From positions 1,516,001-1,580,000 of the forward strand of contig CP163498.1 in assembly GCA_041071465.1 (NCBI GenBank): a stretch of DNA of 64,000 nucleotides. Reading direction: 5' to 3'. Source of the stretch: Pseudomonas putida. GTDB lineage: Bacteria; Pseudomonadota; Gammaproteobacteria; Pseudomonadales; Pseudomonadaceae. Shown here one piece after another: positions 44,102-54,536 of the stretch. The notes beneath the pieces are model-generated. The model was not told where the DNA came from. It searched no databases and saw nothing but the letters and a program-made list of their open reading frames with translations. Position numbers and translations under genes: made by a program. Each line of letters begins with the position of its first letter. The first letter of the stretch is position 1.

Positions 44102-45238
44102 TTATTTTTGTTTTTCCAGCTGGTGGTATTTACCGGTCTCGTCCCACTGGTAGACCACATAGTCGGAGACGGTCAGGTCACCTTTGCTGTCCCACTTTTT
44201 CTCGCCCATGACGGTCTGCACCGGGTTGGCCTTGAGCCACTTGGCAGCGTCTTCGCCTTTGTTCGACTTGGCGCCATTGAACGCGGCGGCCAGGGCCTGC
44301 AGCGAGGCATAAGCGTACAGGGTGTAGCCTTCAGGTTCGGTACCGGCCTTACGGAACTCCTCCACCACCGCCTTGCTGTCTGGCAGCAGGCGCGGGTCGG
44401 CACCGAAGGTCATGTACACGCCATCGACGTACTGCGCACCGCCAGCGGTGGACACCAGTTCGTCGGTGACGATGCCGTCATCGGACATGAACTTGACGTC
44501 CTTCAGGCCCTGCTCGCGCATCTGGCGTACCAGCGGGCCGGCTTCCGGGTGCAGACCACCGAAGTAGACCACGTCGGCGCCGGTGGAGCGGATCTTGGTC
44601 ACTACGGCGCTGAAGTCTTTCTCGCCACGGGTCAGGCCTTCGTACAACACTGGCTTCACGCCGCGTTTTTCCAGCTGCGCCTTGGTCGCGTCCGCCAGGC
44701 CCTGGCCATAGGTGTCCTTGTCGTGCAGTACCGCGACTTTCTTGCCCTTGAGCACGTCGACGATGTAGTCGCCAGCGACGATACCCTGCTGGTCGTCACG
44801 GCCGCACATGCGGAACATGGCGCTCAGGCCGCGCTCGGTAACCTGTGGGTTGGTGGAGCCCGGAGTAATGGCGATGACACCCGCCTCGTCATACACCTCG
44901 GACGCCGGGATGGTGTTGGAGGAACAGAAGTGGCCGACCACGCCGATCACCTTGTCCTGATCCACCAGGCGGTTGGCCACGGCCACGGCCTGCTTCGGTT
45001 CACAGGCGTCATCGCCTTTGACCAGGACGATTTTCTCGCCGTTCACGCCACCGGCGGCGTTGATCTTGTCGGCCGCTGCCTGCGCACCTTTCATGTACTG
45101 CTCGCCAAACGCTGCGTTTGCCCCGGTCATGGGGCCCGCTACACCGATCTTGACGTCGGCCTGAACATACGAAGAAACACCCAGTGCCGTAGCTACGGCC
45201 AGAGCCAGGAAACCTTTCTTGTAAAACGTCTGCGACAT
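44102..45238 (-). CDS. braC: Branched-chain amino acid-binding periplasmic protein
   Basis: This 378-residue protein has a signal peptide (MSQTFYKKGFLALAVATALGVSSYVQA) and Leu/Ile/Val-binding fold sequence (VKIGVAGPMTGANAAFGEQYMKGAQAAADKINAAGGVNGEKIVLVKGDDACEPKQAVAVANRLV, VVGHFCSSNTIPASEVYDEAGVIAITPGSTNPQVTERG). It delivers branched-chain amino acids to LivHMGF. It is the first gene of the operon and lies behind a near-perfect sigma-54 promoter at 45299-45314. Confidence 0.96.
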   Translation of the reverse strand: MSQTFYKKGFLALAVATALGVSSYVQADVKIGVAGPMTGANAAFGEQYMKGAQAAADKINAAGGVNGEKIVLVKGDDACEPKQAVAVANRLVDQDKVIGVVGHFCSSNTIPASEVYDEAGVIAITPGSTNPQVTERGLSAMFRMCGRDDQQGIVAGDYIVDVLKGKKVAVLHDKDTYGQGLADATKAQLEKRGVKPVLYEGLTRGEKDFSAVVTKIRSTGADVVYFGGLHPEAGPLVRQMREQGLKDVKFMSDDGIVTDELVSTAGGAQYVDGVYMTFGADPRLLPDSKAVVEEFRKAGTEPEGYTLYAYASLQALAAAFNGAKSNKGEDAAKWLKANPVQTVMGEKKWDSKGDLTVSDYVVYQWDETGKYHQLEKQK

Positions 45239-45686
45239 GAGGTGGTGCTCCTAGAGTTTTTTTTGGTTGGCACTACAACTTCTCAGCCCTGTGCTCTGAG
45301 CAAGGGCCGTGCCATAGGTTTTGTCTTCCGGGAAAACACACTGTGCAGGGTGCCAGCAGGCGACCGGCGGCCTTTTCTTTATTGAGCGTGCAACCGTCTG
45401 CCGTGCGGCGGGCGCCACCACACGTACAGACAAGGAGCAACCGCCTGGTGCCATCATTGCAACCTCGGCAAGTGTTTACGTGCAACCGCCCTGTAACAGC
45501 GGACGTCACCGAAGTGCACACCGCTGGTGCGCGACTGCTACAGGCGGCACCGTTTGAAGGCTAGCCGGTGCACGGAAAAACACCTCTGTTTTGGCTGTTC
45601 TGGCTTCTTCGCGGGCCGGAACAGGCACAACAAGGCGCAAAAGGCTGGCACAATGTCGGCCATTCGCCGCTTCCGGAGCCCCCTTG
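45239..45686. other. Divergent promoter region between braC and pncB
   Basis: These 448 bp lie between divergent genes. The braC side holds an AGGAGC ribosome site and the sigma-54 promoter. The pncB side has no promoter I can call with confidence. Short open frames here on both strands look like chance and have no family resemblance. Confidence 0.6.
45299..45314 (-). promoter_or_regulatory. Sigma-54 (-24/-12) promoter of braC-livHMGF
   Basis: Read on the minus strand the site is TGGCACGGCCCTTGCT, which matches the sigma-54 consensus TGGCACG-N4-TTGCW at every defined position, with GG and GC ten bases apart. It lies about 60 bp before the braC ATG, and the expected start point near 45288 leaves a leader of about 50 bases. 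Confidence 0.82.
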
Positions 45687-46892
45687 ATGAGCGAAAGCGC
45701 ATTCGCCGAGCGCATCGTGCACAACCTGCTCGACACCGACTTCTACAAACTCACCATGATGCAGGGTGTGCTGCACAACTACCCGGACGCCGACGTCGAA
45801 TGGGAATTCCGCTGCCGCAACGGCGAGGACTTGCGCCCTTACCTCGGCGAGATCCGCAACCAGCTGGAACGGCTCAACGACCTTACGCTGGACGATGGCC
45901 AACTGCCTTTCCTGGAACGCATCAGCTTCCTCAAGCCCGACTTCCTGCGCTTTCTGCGCCTGTTTCGCTTCAACTTGCGCTATGTGCGCGTCGGCATCGA
46001 GAACGACCAGCTGTTCCTGCGCCTGAAAGGCCCATGGCTGCATGTAATCCTGTTCGAAGTGCCGCTGCTGGCCATCATCAGCGAAGTGCGCAACCGCCAG
46101 CTGCACCCGCACATGCGCCTGGCCGAGGCGCGCGACCAGCTGTACCGCAAGTTCGACTGGCTGCGCGCGCATGCCAGCGACGAAGAACTGGCCGAACTGC
46201 AGGTAGCCGACTTCGGTACCCGTAGACGCTTCTCCAGCCGCGTGCAGGAAGAAGTGGTTCGCGTGTTGCGCGATGATTTTCCGGCCCGCTTCGTCGGCAC
46301 CAGCAATGTCGACCTGGCATGGAAACTGGATATCAAGCCGCTAGGCACCATGGCCCATGAATGGATCATGGCCCACCAGCAGCTCGGCCCACGGCTGATC
46401 GACAGCCAGATTGCCGCGCTGGACTGCTGGGTGCGCGAGTACCGCGGCCTGCTCGGCATCGCACTGACCGACTGCATCACCATGGATGCCTTCCTCGGCG
46501 ACTTCGATCTGTACTTCGCCAAGCTGTTCGACGGCCTGCGCCACGACTCGGGCGAGCCGGTGGCCTGGGCAGAAAAGGCCATCGCCCATTACCAGAAACT
46601 GGGTATCGACCCGATGACCAAGACCCTGGTGTTTTCCGATGGCCTCAACCTGACCCGCTCGCTGGAGATCTTCCGTGCCCTGCGCGGTCGCATCAACGTC
46701 AGTTTTGGCATCGGCACCAACCTGACCTGCGACATCCCGGGTGTGGCGCCAATGAGCATCGTGCTTAAAATGACCGACTGCAACGGCGCGCCGGTGGCCA
46801 AGATCTCGGACGAAGCCGCCAAGACCCAGTGCCGCGACGAGAACTTCGTCGCCTACATGCGCCACGTATTCAAAGTCCCCAGCAAGGAGTAA
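45687..46892 (+). CDS. pncB: Nicotinate phosphoribosyltransferase
   Basis: This 401-residue enzyme matches PncB ([68 protein letters not shown] with the regulatory His, [23 protein letters not shown]). It makes nicotinate mononucleotide from nicotinate and PRPP with ATP. ATG 45687 is chosen because the region upstream is not conserved. nadE starts 3 bp after the stop, so the two form an NAD salvage/synthesis pair. Confidence 0.96.
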   Translation: MSESAFAERIVHNLLDTDFYKLTMMQGVLHNYPDADVEWEFRCRNGEDLRPYLGEIRNQLERLNDLTLDDGQLPFLERISFLKPDFLRFLRLFRFNLRYVRVGIENDQLFLRLKGPWLHVILFEVPLLAIISEVRNRQLHPHMRLAEARDQLYRKFDWLRAHASDEELAELQVADFGTRRRFSSRVQEEVVRVLRDDFPARFVGTSNVDLAWKLDIKPLGTMAHEWIMAHQQLGPRLIDSQIAALDCWVREYRGLLGIALTDCITMDAFLGDFDLYFAKLFDGLRHDSGEPVAWAEKAIAHYQKLGIDPMTKTLVFSDGLNLTRSLEIFRALRGRINVSFGIGTNLTCDIPGVAPMSIVLKMTDCNGAPVAKISDEAAKTQCRDENFVAYMRHVFKVPSKE

Positions 46893-46895
46893 CCC

Positions 46896-47723
46896 ATGCA
46901 AGCGGTTCAGCAAGAGATTGCCCAGGCGCTGAAGGTACAGCCGCCGTTCGCCGACGCTGCAGCGCTTGAGGCCGAAGTTGCCCGGCGCGTGGCGTTCATC
47001 AAGGGCTGCCTGGCCAACGCCCGGCTCAAGACCCTGGTGCTGGGCATCAGCGGTGGCGTCGACTCGCTGACTGCCGCCCTGCTCGCCCAGCGCGCCATCA
47101 ACGAGTTGCGCGCCGAGACCGGCGACAAGGCCTACACCTTCATAGCCGTGCGCCTGCCGTACCAGGTGCAGCATGACGAGCATGACGCCCAGGCCTGCCT
47201 GGACGTGATCAAGGCCGATGAAGTGCACACCGTGGACATTGCCCCGGCGGTACGGGCTTTGGCGGCTGAAGTGGTGGAGTTGAAGAACGGCTCGCCGACG
47301 TTGGTGGACTTCGTGGTCGGCAACGTCAAGGCGCGTACGCGCATGGTCGCCCAATACACCATCGCTGGCGCCCGCGCAGGCCTGGTGATCGGTACCGACC
47401 ACGCTGCCGAGGCGGTGATGGGCTTCTTCACCAAGTTTGGTGATGGTGCCTGCGACCTGGCGCCGCTGAGCGGGCTGGTGAAGAACCAGGTGCGAGCGAT
47501 TGCACGCAGCTTCGGCGCACCGGAGTCACTGGTGGAGAAAGTGCCGACGGCGGACCTGGAAGACCTGGAGCCGGGCAAGCCGGACGAAGCGTCGCATGGC
47601 GTGACCTACCAGCAGATCGATGCCTTCCTGCATGGGCAGCCGGTTGACCAGGCAGCGTTCGACATCATCGTCGCCACCTACCGCAAGACCCAGCACAAGC
47701 GCGAACTGCCGTTCGCCCCATGA
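46896..47723 (+). CDS. nadE: NH3-dependent NAD+ synthetase
   Basis: This 275-residue enzyme has the PP-loop [54 protein letters not shown] and [17 protein letters not shown]. It is the short, glutaminase-free form that uses ammonia to amidate deamido-NAD+. AGGAGT before ATG 46896 overlaps the pncB end. It ends at a REP pair shared with azurin. Confidence 0.96.
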   Translation: MQAVQQEIAQALKVQPPFADAAALEAEVARRVAFIKGCLANARLKTLVLGISGGVDSLTAALLAQRAINELRAETGDKAYTFIAVRLPYQVQHDEHDAQACLDVIKADEVHTVDIAPAVRALAAEVVELKNGSPTLVDFVVGNVKARTRMVAQYTIAGARAGLVIGTDHAAEAVMGFFTKFGDGACDLAPLSGLVKNQVRAIARSFGAPESLVEKVPTADLEDLEPGKPDEASHGVTYQQIDAFLHGQPVDQAAFDIIVATYRKTQHKRELPFAP

Positions 47724-47727
47724 AAGC

Positions 47728-47809
47728 TTCGCGGGCACGCCCGCACCCACAGATACACCACGCAAGCTGAACCTTGTGGTGTACCTGTGGGAGCGGGCGT
47801 GCCCGCGAA
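47728..47809. repeat. Paired REP-type palindrome
   Basis: Two 25-base complementary arms (core CGCGGGCACGCCCGC) with one mismatch are separated by 32 bases, between the convergent ends of nadE and azurin. The spacer itself has an inverted ACACCA/TGGTGT. Confidence 0.83.
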
Positions 47810-47837
47810 TAGGCCCGAAAGCCCTGCAGCGCTATCG

Positions 47838-48290
47838 TTACTTGACGATGACCTTGCCTTTCATCATCGAGATGTGGCCCGGGAAGGTGCAGAAGAAGCT
47901 GTAGTCACCACCGGCTTCCAGCTTGGAAGTGTCGAACTTCACTTCGGTTTCTTTTTCTGGCGCACCGATCATTGCGGTGTGGGCGATGATGTTGGCGTTA
48001 TCTTCCTTAAGGTAACCCTTTTCAATGCCCTGGCTCATGCCTTCGGTAGCAATGCCCTGCATGTCGGCAGTCTTGCTGATCACCAGGTTGTGGCCCATGA
48101 CGTTCTTCGGCAGGTTGCCGGAGTGGGTCAGTTTGACGGTGAATTCCTTGCAGCTCTTGTCGACGGTGAATTCCTTGGTGGTATAGGACATTTGGTCCGT
48201 CGATTCGACAGTTACCGAGCACTCGGCGGCGAAGACAGAGGCGCTGGCGAGGGTCAGCAGGGATACCGCTACAGCTTTCGCAAACATCAT
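47838..48290 (-). CDS. azu: Azurin, periplasmic blue copper protein
   Basis: This 150-residue protein has a signal peptide ([21 protein letters not shown]) and mature azurin starting [13 protein letters not shown]. Type-1 copper ligands are present: His in [10 protein letters not shown], and Cys, His and Met in [15 protein letters not shown]. The structural disulfide cysteines (AECS and KSCKEF) are also present. It carries electrons in the periplasm. A GGAGA site precedes the start, and an ANR/FNR-like box lies 60 bp upstream. Confidence 0.96.
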   Translation of the reverse strand: MMFAKAVAVSLLTLASASVFAAECSVTVESTDQMSYTTKEFTVDKSCKEFTVKLTHSGNLPKNVMGHNLVISKTADMQGIATEGMSQGIEKGYLKEDNANIIAHTAMIGAPEKETEVKFDTSKLEAGGDYSFFCTFPGHISMMKGKVIVK

Positions 48291-48349
48291 GAATCTCCTT
48301 GGCAGGGTTTTATCAATTGCGAGACTGCCTGAACCCGTTCAGCCCCTTG

Positions 48350-48363
48350 CTGATATGGGTCAA
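48350..48363 (-). promoter_or_regulatory. ANR/FNR-like box upstream of azurin
   Basis: Read on the minus strand the site is TTGAC-CCAT-ATCAG, 8 of 10 matches to TTGAT-N4-ATCAA. It is centred about 66 bp before the azurin ATG. ANR control of azurin is known in P. aeruginosa; here it is inferred from the site only. Confidence 0.5.
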
Positions 48364-48403
48364 GGGGGTGTCAAGTGGCCAGCCAGTAGAATTGTTCAAT
48401 GGA

Positions 48404-48413
48404 TTGTATACAA
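48404..48413. promoter_or_regulatory. Perfect 10-bp palindrome TTGTATACAA, possible GntR-type operator
   Basis: TTGTATACAA lies in the azurin-LOG intergenic region, 79 bp before a small ORF and about 230 bp before the LOG gene. Such ATAC-centred palindromes are typical of GntR-family operators, but the regulator is unknown. Confidence 0.4.
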
Positions 48414-48482
48414 CCAATCTAAGGGCACATCATGCCCTTTTATTGGACGATGGGACAACCTCTCATTTAGGAGCAATACCAA

Positions 48483-48572
48483 ATGCCCATCTCCAACTTC
48501 CTGAATAGCCTGCTCGCTGCCTACGCCCATGGAGCCACCGGCGCCATCTGCGAATTCTCCCGGCCGGAGTGA
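48483..48572 (+). CDS. Possible 29-residue small protein upstream of the LOG gene
   Basis: ATG 48483 opens a 29-codon frame ending in TGA at 48570-48572, with AGGAG at 48469-48473 nine bases before the start. The product begins MPISNFLNSLLAAYAHGATG and ends with CEFSRPE; the first half could form an amphipathic helix. It ends 64 bp before the LOG start. I do not recognise it. It could be a small protein, a leader peptide for the LOG gene, or chance. Confidence 0.4.
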   Translation: MPISNFLNSLLAAYAHGATGAICEFSRPE

Positions 48573-48636
48573 AAGCGGCCTTGGAAGCGACGGACATGCA
48601 CCGTACCCTGTGCACCTGAGTGACAGGAGATGAGCA

Positions 48637-49224
48637 ATGCCCGTACGTTCCGTTTGTGTGTTCTGCGGCGCCAGCATCGGCGCCAACCCCGCCTACCGTG
48701 AAGCGGCCGTCGCACTGGGCCAGGCCATTGCGCGTCGCGGCCTGACCTTGGTGTATGGCGGAGGTGCCGTAGGCCTGATGGGTGTTGTGGCCGACGCGGC
48801 CATGGCAGCAGGTGGCGAGGTGGTAGGGATCATTCCGCAGAGCCTGCTGGACGCTGAAGTCGGCCACAAAGGCCTGACCCGCCTTGAAGTGGTTGATGGC
48901 ATGCACGCACGCAAGGCCCGCATGGCCGAGCTGAGCGATGCCTTCATTGCCTTGCCGGGCGGGCTCGGTACGCTGGAGGAGTTGTTCGAAGTGTGGACCT
49001 GGGGGCAGTTGGGCTATCACGCCAAGCCGCTGGGGCTGCTCGATGTGAATGGCTTCTACGACAAGCTGGGCGGCTTCCTCGACCATATCGTCGAAGAAGG
49101 CTTTGTGCGCCCGCAGCACCGGGCGATGTTGCTGCTGGCGCAGCAGCCAGATGAGCTGCTAAATGGCATGGACAGCTTCGTCGCGCCGGTGGCGCCGAAG
49201 TGGGTCGACAAGAAGCCTGATTGA
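48637..49224 (+). CDS. LOG family protein (nucleoside 5'-monophosphate phosphoribohydrolase)
   Basis: This 195-residue Rossmann-like protein has the LOG motifs [16 protein letters not shown] and [20 protein letters not shown]. The start [22 protein letters not shown] is typical. LOG enzymes release the base from N6-modified AMP (cytokinin ribotides) or from AMP itself. A GGAGATGAGC ribosome site precedes the ATG. It is a single gene ended by a strong hairpin. Confidence 0.92.
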   Translation: MPVRSVCVFCGASIGANPAYREAAVALGQAIARRGLTLVYGGGAVGLMGVVADAAMAAGGEVVGIIPQSLLDAEVGHKGLTRLEVVDGMHARKARMAELSDAFIALPGGLGTLEELFEVWTWGQLGYHAKPLGLLDVNGFYDKLGGFLDHIVEEGFVRPQHRAMLLLAQQPDELLNGMDSFVAPVAPKWVDKKPD

Positions 49225-49231
49225 CCTTGAG

Positions 49232-49260
49232 ATGTTGGGACCGCTTTGCGGTCCCAACAT
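49232..49260. terminator. Bidirectional terminator hairpin between LOG gene and ygiQ
   Basis: ATGTTGGGACCGC pairs perfectly over 13 bp with its complement around TTT. It sits between two convergent genes. Confidence 0.8.
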
Positions 49261-49267
49261 GGATCGA

Positions 49268-51568
<2,301 letters not shown>

Positions 51569-51611
51569 GTCAGTGACCGGTTCTGGTGTGCAGGGAAATC
51601 GCGGGCGCGGA

Positions 51612-51642
51612 ATATAGCACAAATTTTGACCAAATCCGACTG
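51612..51642. repeat. Direct repeat, copy 1
   Basis: A 31-bp sequence beginning ATATAGCACAAATTTTGACC, 43 bp upstream of the ygiQ start. It matches the copy at 51911 in 30 of 31 positions. Confidence 0.9.
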
Positions 51643-51810
51643 GATTCGTGGGGATTGATGAGCTGGGACGACAGTTGGGGGCGCGGGGTGTCGGCGATCA
51701 CCGGCGCAGGCGGTGCCATCCTCCGCGCTGGATTCTTCGCGACTGAAGCCGCTCCCAGAGGTGTCCCTGCTAACCCAGTGAATTACGCGCTGCTACACGA
51801 AAACAGGCTT

Positions 51811-51864
51811 TATTCATCATCGAAGTTATACATACCCGGCGCCAAGTTATTGAAGCGGGTGTAC
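51811..51864 (-). pseudogene. Displaced fragment of a dnaB 3' end
   Basis: Read on the minus strand this encodes YTRFNNLAPGMYNFDDE then a stop, nearly the same as the intact dnaB end (YTRFENLAPGMYNFDDDE). Several codons differ silently. It is in the same orientation as dnaB and about 1.2 kb beyond its real end. It is a relic of another dnaB allele, left by recombination or insertion. Confidence 0.85.
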
Positions 51865-51910
51865 TAACAGATAACCGGCTCTGATGTAATAGGAACTAGC
51901 AGGTGCGGGA

Positions 51911-51941
51911 TATAGCACAAATTTTGACCTAATCCGACTGC
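51911..51941. repeat. Direct repeat, copy 2
   Basis: Second copy of the 31-bp repeat, with one mismatch to 51612-51642. It lies 103 bp upstream of the RHS-core gene. Confidence 0.9.
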
Positions 51942-52044
51942 AATGGCCGGCTGATCTCCCTCGAATGATCTGGCAATGTTGCCAGTTTCATCAACTTCCT
52001 GGCCCACCTAGCATTTAGGAAACACCCAACCCAGGAAGCAAGTG

Positions 52045-52983
52045 ATGAAAATATTCTACGCGTCTCATCGCCCAACCCTATTGCTGGATGGCCGTGGATT
52101 CACCCGTATCTTCAATGCAGGGCCAGGCACCCTTACCACGCACCAGGAAAATCACAGCCGCTTGATCGGCAGTGAAATGTCCAATTCACCCTCTTGCACA
52201 CTTGACCAAAACGGCCGCACCCAGCTGACCTTCAGTGCATACGGCGCTAGAGTCGACCACGGACAAATACCTGCCTTCAAAGGCGAGCTTGAGGATCTGG
52301 TCACCGGCCATTACCTGCTGGGAAATGGCTACCGCGCTTACAACCCTCATCTCATGCGTTTCAACAGTCCAGACAGCGACAGCCCATTCGCAAAAGGAGG
52401 GTTGAATACCTACTCATTTGCTCTTTGCGACCCGATCAACCGCCGTGATCCGACGGGGCACGCTTTCGAGTTCATTCGTAAGCTATTCGTCAACAAGACC
52501 TATCGCGGACCTATCGTGGCGGAGTTCGACGGAATTGTTGTTTTTACTGGGCAAGAACGACCGGACGGAAAATTACCCACCCTGTATATCAGCGCCCATG
52601 GCGCTCCAGGCGTGATAGGTGCTGACGGCACCAATATTTACGATGCAACACGCACTTTCAAGGCACTGACAAGCCGCAATATCCAGCTGCACAACAGGCA
52701 AATTCATGTACTTGCATGTGACACAGCTTTCCCCGACCCGCTTACCGGCAGCTCATATATCAGCGACCTAAGCGCCCTTACAAAGTTTCAAGTTTCTGGC
52801 TACGCGACCACAGTTGCAGTCGTGGAGCGCCGTCAAGGCAACGAATACATTGTAGAGAAACAAAGGGTGCTGCCGCACCATGGAATGACATCGACAAAGA
52901 CCCGAGCGGGTAAAGGTAGAAAGCAGCAAGACGCCACTGACGACATTCAGGCTGAGATATCCAAGCGGATCAGGACCGCCTGA
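52045..52983 (+). CDS. Orphan RHS-core protein with a caspase-like C-terminal domain
   Basis: This 312-residue protein has an RHS repeat-associated core at about residues 93-139 (LGNGYRAYNPHLMRF, LNTYSFALCDPINRRDPTGH). A variable C-terminal domain has LPTLYISAHGAPGVIGADG (H185-G186) and IHVLACDTAF (C225), about 40 residues apart, which resembles the His-Gly/Ala-Cys layout of clan CD (caspase/C80-like) cysteine peptidases. The C-terminal tail is Lys-rich. It lacks the long YD-repeat shell and a signal peptide. ATG 52045 follows AGGAAG; a GTG lies one codon earlier. It is more AT-rich than its neighbours and no immunity gene is visible next to it. Protease activity is inferred. Confidence 0.8.
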   Translation: MKIFYASHRPTLLLDGRGFTRIFNAGPGTLTTHQENHSRLIGSEMSNSPSCTLDQNGRTQLTFSAYGARVDHGQIPAFKGELEDLVTGHYLLGNGYRAYNPHLMRFNSPDSDSPFAKGGLNTYSFALCDPINRRDPTGHAFEFIRKLFVNKTYRGPIVAEFDGIVVFTGQERPDGKLPTLYISAHGAPGVIGADGTNIYDATRTFKALTSRNIQLHNRQIHVLACDTAFPDPLTGSSYISDLSALTKFQVSGYATTVAVVERRQGNEYIVEKQRVLPHHGMTSTKTRAGKGRKQQDATDDIQAEISKRIRTA

Positions 52984-53025
52984 ACATTGAGTCGCTCTAA
53001 CGAGGCGAGCCTCTACCGACTCTTC

Positions 53026-54423
53026 TCATTCGTCGTCGTCGAAGTTGTACATGCCCGGTGCGAGGTTCTCGAAGCGGGTGTACTTGCCGATAAACGCCAG
53101 GCGCACAAAGCCAATAGGGCCGTTACGCTGTTTACCGATGATGATTTCCGCCACACCCTTGTGCTCGGTCTCGGGGTGGTACACCTCGTCGCGGTACACG
53201 AACATGATCACGTCGGCGTCCTGCTCGATTGCACCGGATTCACGCAAGTCGGAGTTCACCGGGCGTTTGTTCGGGCGCTGTTCCAGGGAGCGGTTCAGCT
53301 GCGACAGGGCGATGACCGGGCAGTTGAATTCCTTGGCCAGGGCCTTGAGCGAGCGGGAAATTTCGGAAATCTCGTTGGTGCGGTTATCACCGGAAGAGCC
53401 CGGGATCTGCATCAGCTGCAGGTAGTCGACCATGATCATGCCGATTTCACCGTGCTCACGCGCCAAGCGCCGCGTACGCGCACGCATTTCAGACGGGCTG
53501 ATGCCGGCGGTATCGTCGATGAACAGCTTGCGGTCGTTAAGCAGGTTGACTGCCGAGGTCAGGCGTGGCCAGTCGTCGTCGTCCAGCTGGCCGGAACGAA
53601 CCTTGGTCTGATCGATACGGCCAAGGGAGGAAAGCATACGCATGATCAGCGATTCACCTGGCATTTCGAGGGAGAACACCAGCACCGCCTTTTCGCTGCG
53701 TAGCACGGCGTTCTCAACCAGGTTCATGGCAAAGGTGGTTTTACCCATCGACGGACGGCCGGCGACGATGATCAAGTCGGCAGCCTGCAGGCCGCTGGTT
53801 TTTTCGTCCAGGTCGGTGTACCCGGTAGAGATACCGGTGATATCACTGTCGGAATTGAACAGCGTATCGATACGGTCGATGGCCATGGTCAACAGCTCGT
53901 TGACGCCTACCGGGCCACCGGTTTTTGGCCGAGCCTCGGCGATCTGGAAGATTTGCCGCTCGGCATCGTCGAGAATCTCTGCAGCGTTGCGCCCCTGGGG
54001 GTTGAACGCGTTGTCGGCGATGTCGGTACTGATACTGATCAACTGGCGCAGCGTAGCCCGTTCGCGAATGATCGCGGCGTAGGCCTTGATGTTGGCCACC
54101 GACGGGGTGTTCTTGGCCAGCTCGGCCAGGTACGCCAGGCCGCCTACCTGCGAGGACAGGCCTTCCTTGTCCAACTGCTCGTGCAGGGTCACCACGTCGA
54201 ATGGCTGGTTGGCATCGACCAACTTGTGCACGGCGCGGAAGATCAGCCGGTGGTCATGCCGGTAGAAGTCACCATCCGACACCTGGTCCAGCACCCGCTC
54301 CCAGGCATCGTTGTCCAGCATCAGGCCACCGAGCACGGCCTGTTCGGCCTCGATGGAATGCGGCGGTACCTTCAGGGCTGCGGTTTGCAGGTCTAGCTGT
54401 TCGGAGGTGGTGATCTCGTTCAT
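53026..54423 (-). CDS. dnaB: Replicative DNA helicase
   Basis: This 465-residue helicase has the N-terminal DnaG-binding domain (PPHSIEAEQAVLGGLMLDNDAWERVLDQVSDGDFYRHDHRLIF) and a RecA-like motor with Walker A AGRPSMGKTTFAMN, Walker B MIMVDYLQLM and SEISRSLKALAKEFNCPVIALSQLNRSLEQR. The start at 54423 (MNEITTSEQLDL) is chosen because the codons before it fall in the rplI terminator region. It unwinds DNA at the replication fork. Its 3' end is duplicated in diverged form at 51811. Confidence 0.96.
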   Translation of the reverse strand: MNEITTSEQLDLQTAALKVPPHSIEAEQAVLGGLMLDNDAWERVLDQVSDGDFYRHDHRLIFRAVHKLVDANQPFDVVTLHEQLDKEGLSSQVGGLAYLAELAKNTPSVANIKAYAAIIRERATLRQLISISTDIADNAFNPQGRNAAEILDDAERQIFQIAEARPKTGGPVGVNELLTMAIDRIDTLFNSDSDITGISTGYTDLDEKTSGLQAADLIIVAGRPSMGKTTFAMNLVENAVLRSEKAVLVFSLEMPGESLIMRMLSSLGRIDQTKVRSGQLDDDDWPRLTSAVNLLNDRKLFIDDTAGISPSEMRARTRRLAREHGEIGMIMVDYLQLMQIPGSSGDNRTNEISEISRSLKALAKEFNCPVIALSQLNRSLEQRPNKRPVNSDLRESGAIEQDADVIMFVYRDEVYHPETEHKGVAEIIIGKQRNGPIGFVRLAFIGKYTRFENLAPGMYNFDDDE

Positions 54424-54448
54424 GGCCACGAAAGAATTCTGGAGGATG

Positions 54449-54491
54449 AAAAAGACAAAGGGCACGGCCTGTAAAAAACAGGACCGTGCCC
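54449..54491 (-). terminator. Rho-independent terminator of the rpsF-rplI operon
   Basis: On the minus strand GGGCACGGTCCTG pairs with CAGGCCGTGCCC around a T-rich loop and is followed by TTTGTCTTTTT. It lies between rplI and dnaB. Confidence 0.88.
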
Positions 54492-54536
54492 GATGTTAAC
54501 CGCCTGACTCGCAAGGAGCCAGCCAGTTAGCGCAGC

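Larger units (their letters stand above)
51569..52044. other. Rearranged intergenic region between ygiQ and the RHS-core gene
   Basis: These 476 bp have no credible gene. They contain a 31-bp direct repeat (51612-51642 and 51911-51941), a degenerate REP-like sequence (GAAGCCGCTCCCAGAGG near 51740) and a diverged copy of the dnaB 3' end (51811-51864). A 93-residue open frame at 51586-51867 runs through these relics and is not believable. Confidence 0.7.

Noticed and set aside
51586..51867. 93-residue open frame upstream of the RHS-core gene
   Set aside because: It starts inside the ygiQ leader and ends inside the antisense of the dnaB relic, so it is a chance product of rearranged DNA.
51811..53025. 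Integrative element with its own integrase at the dnaB 3' end
   Set aside because: The segment contains only the RHS-core gene. There is no recombinase gene, and the dnaB relic is diverged rather than an exact att duplication.
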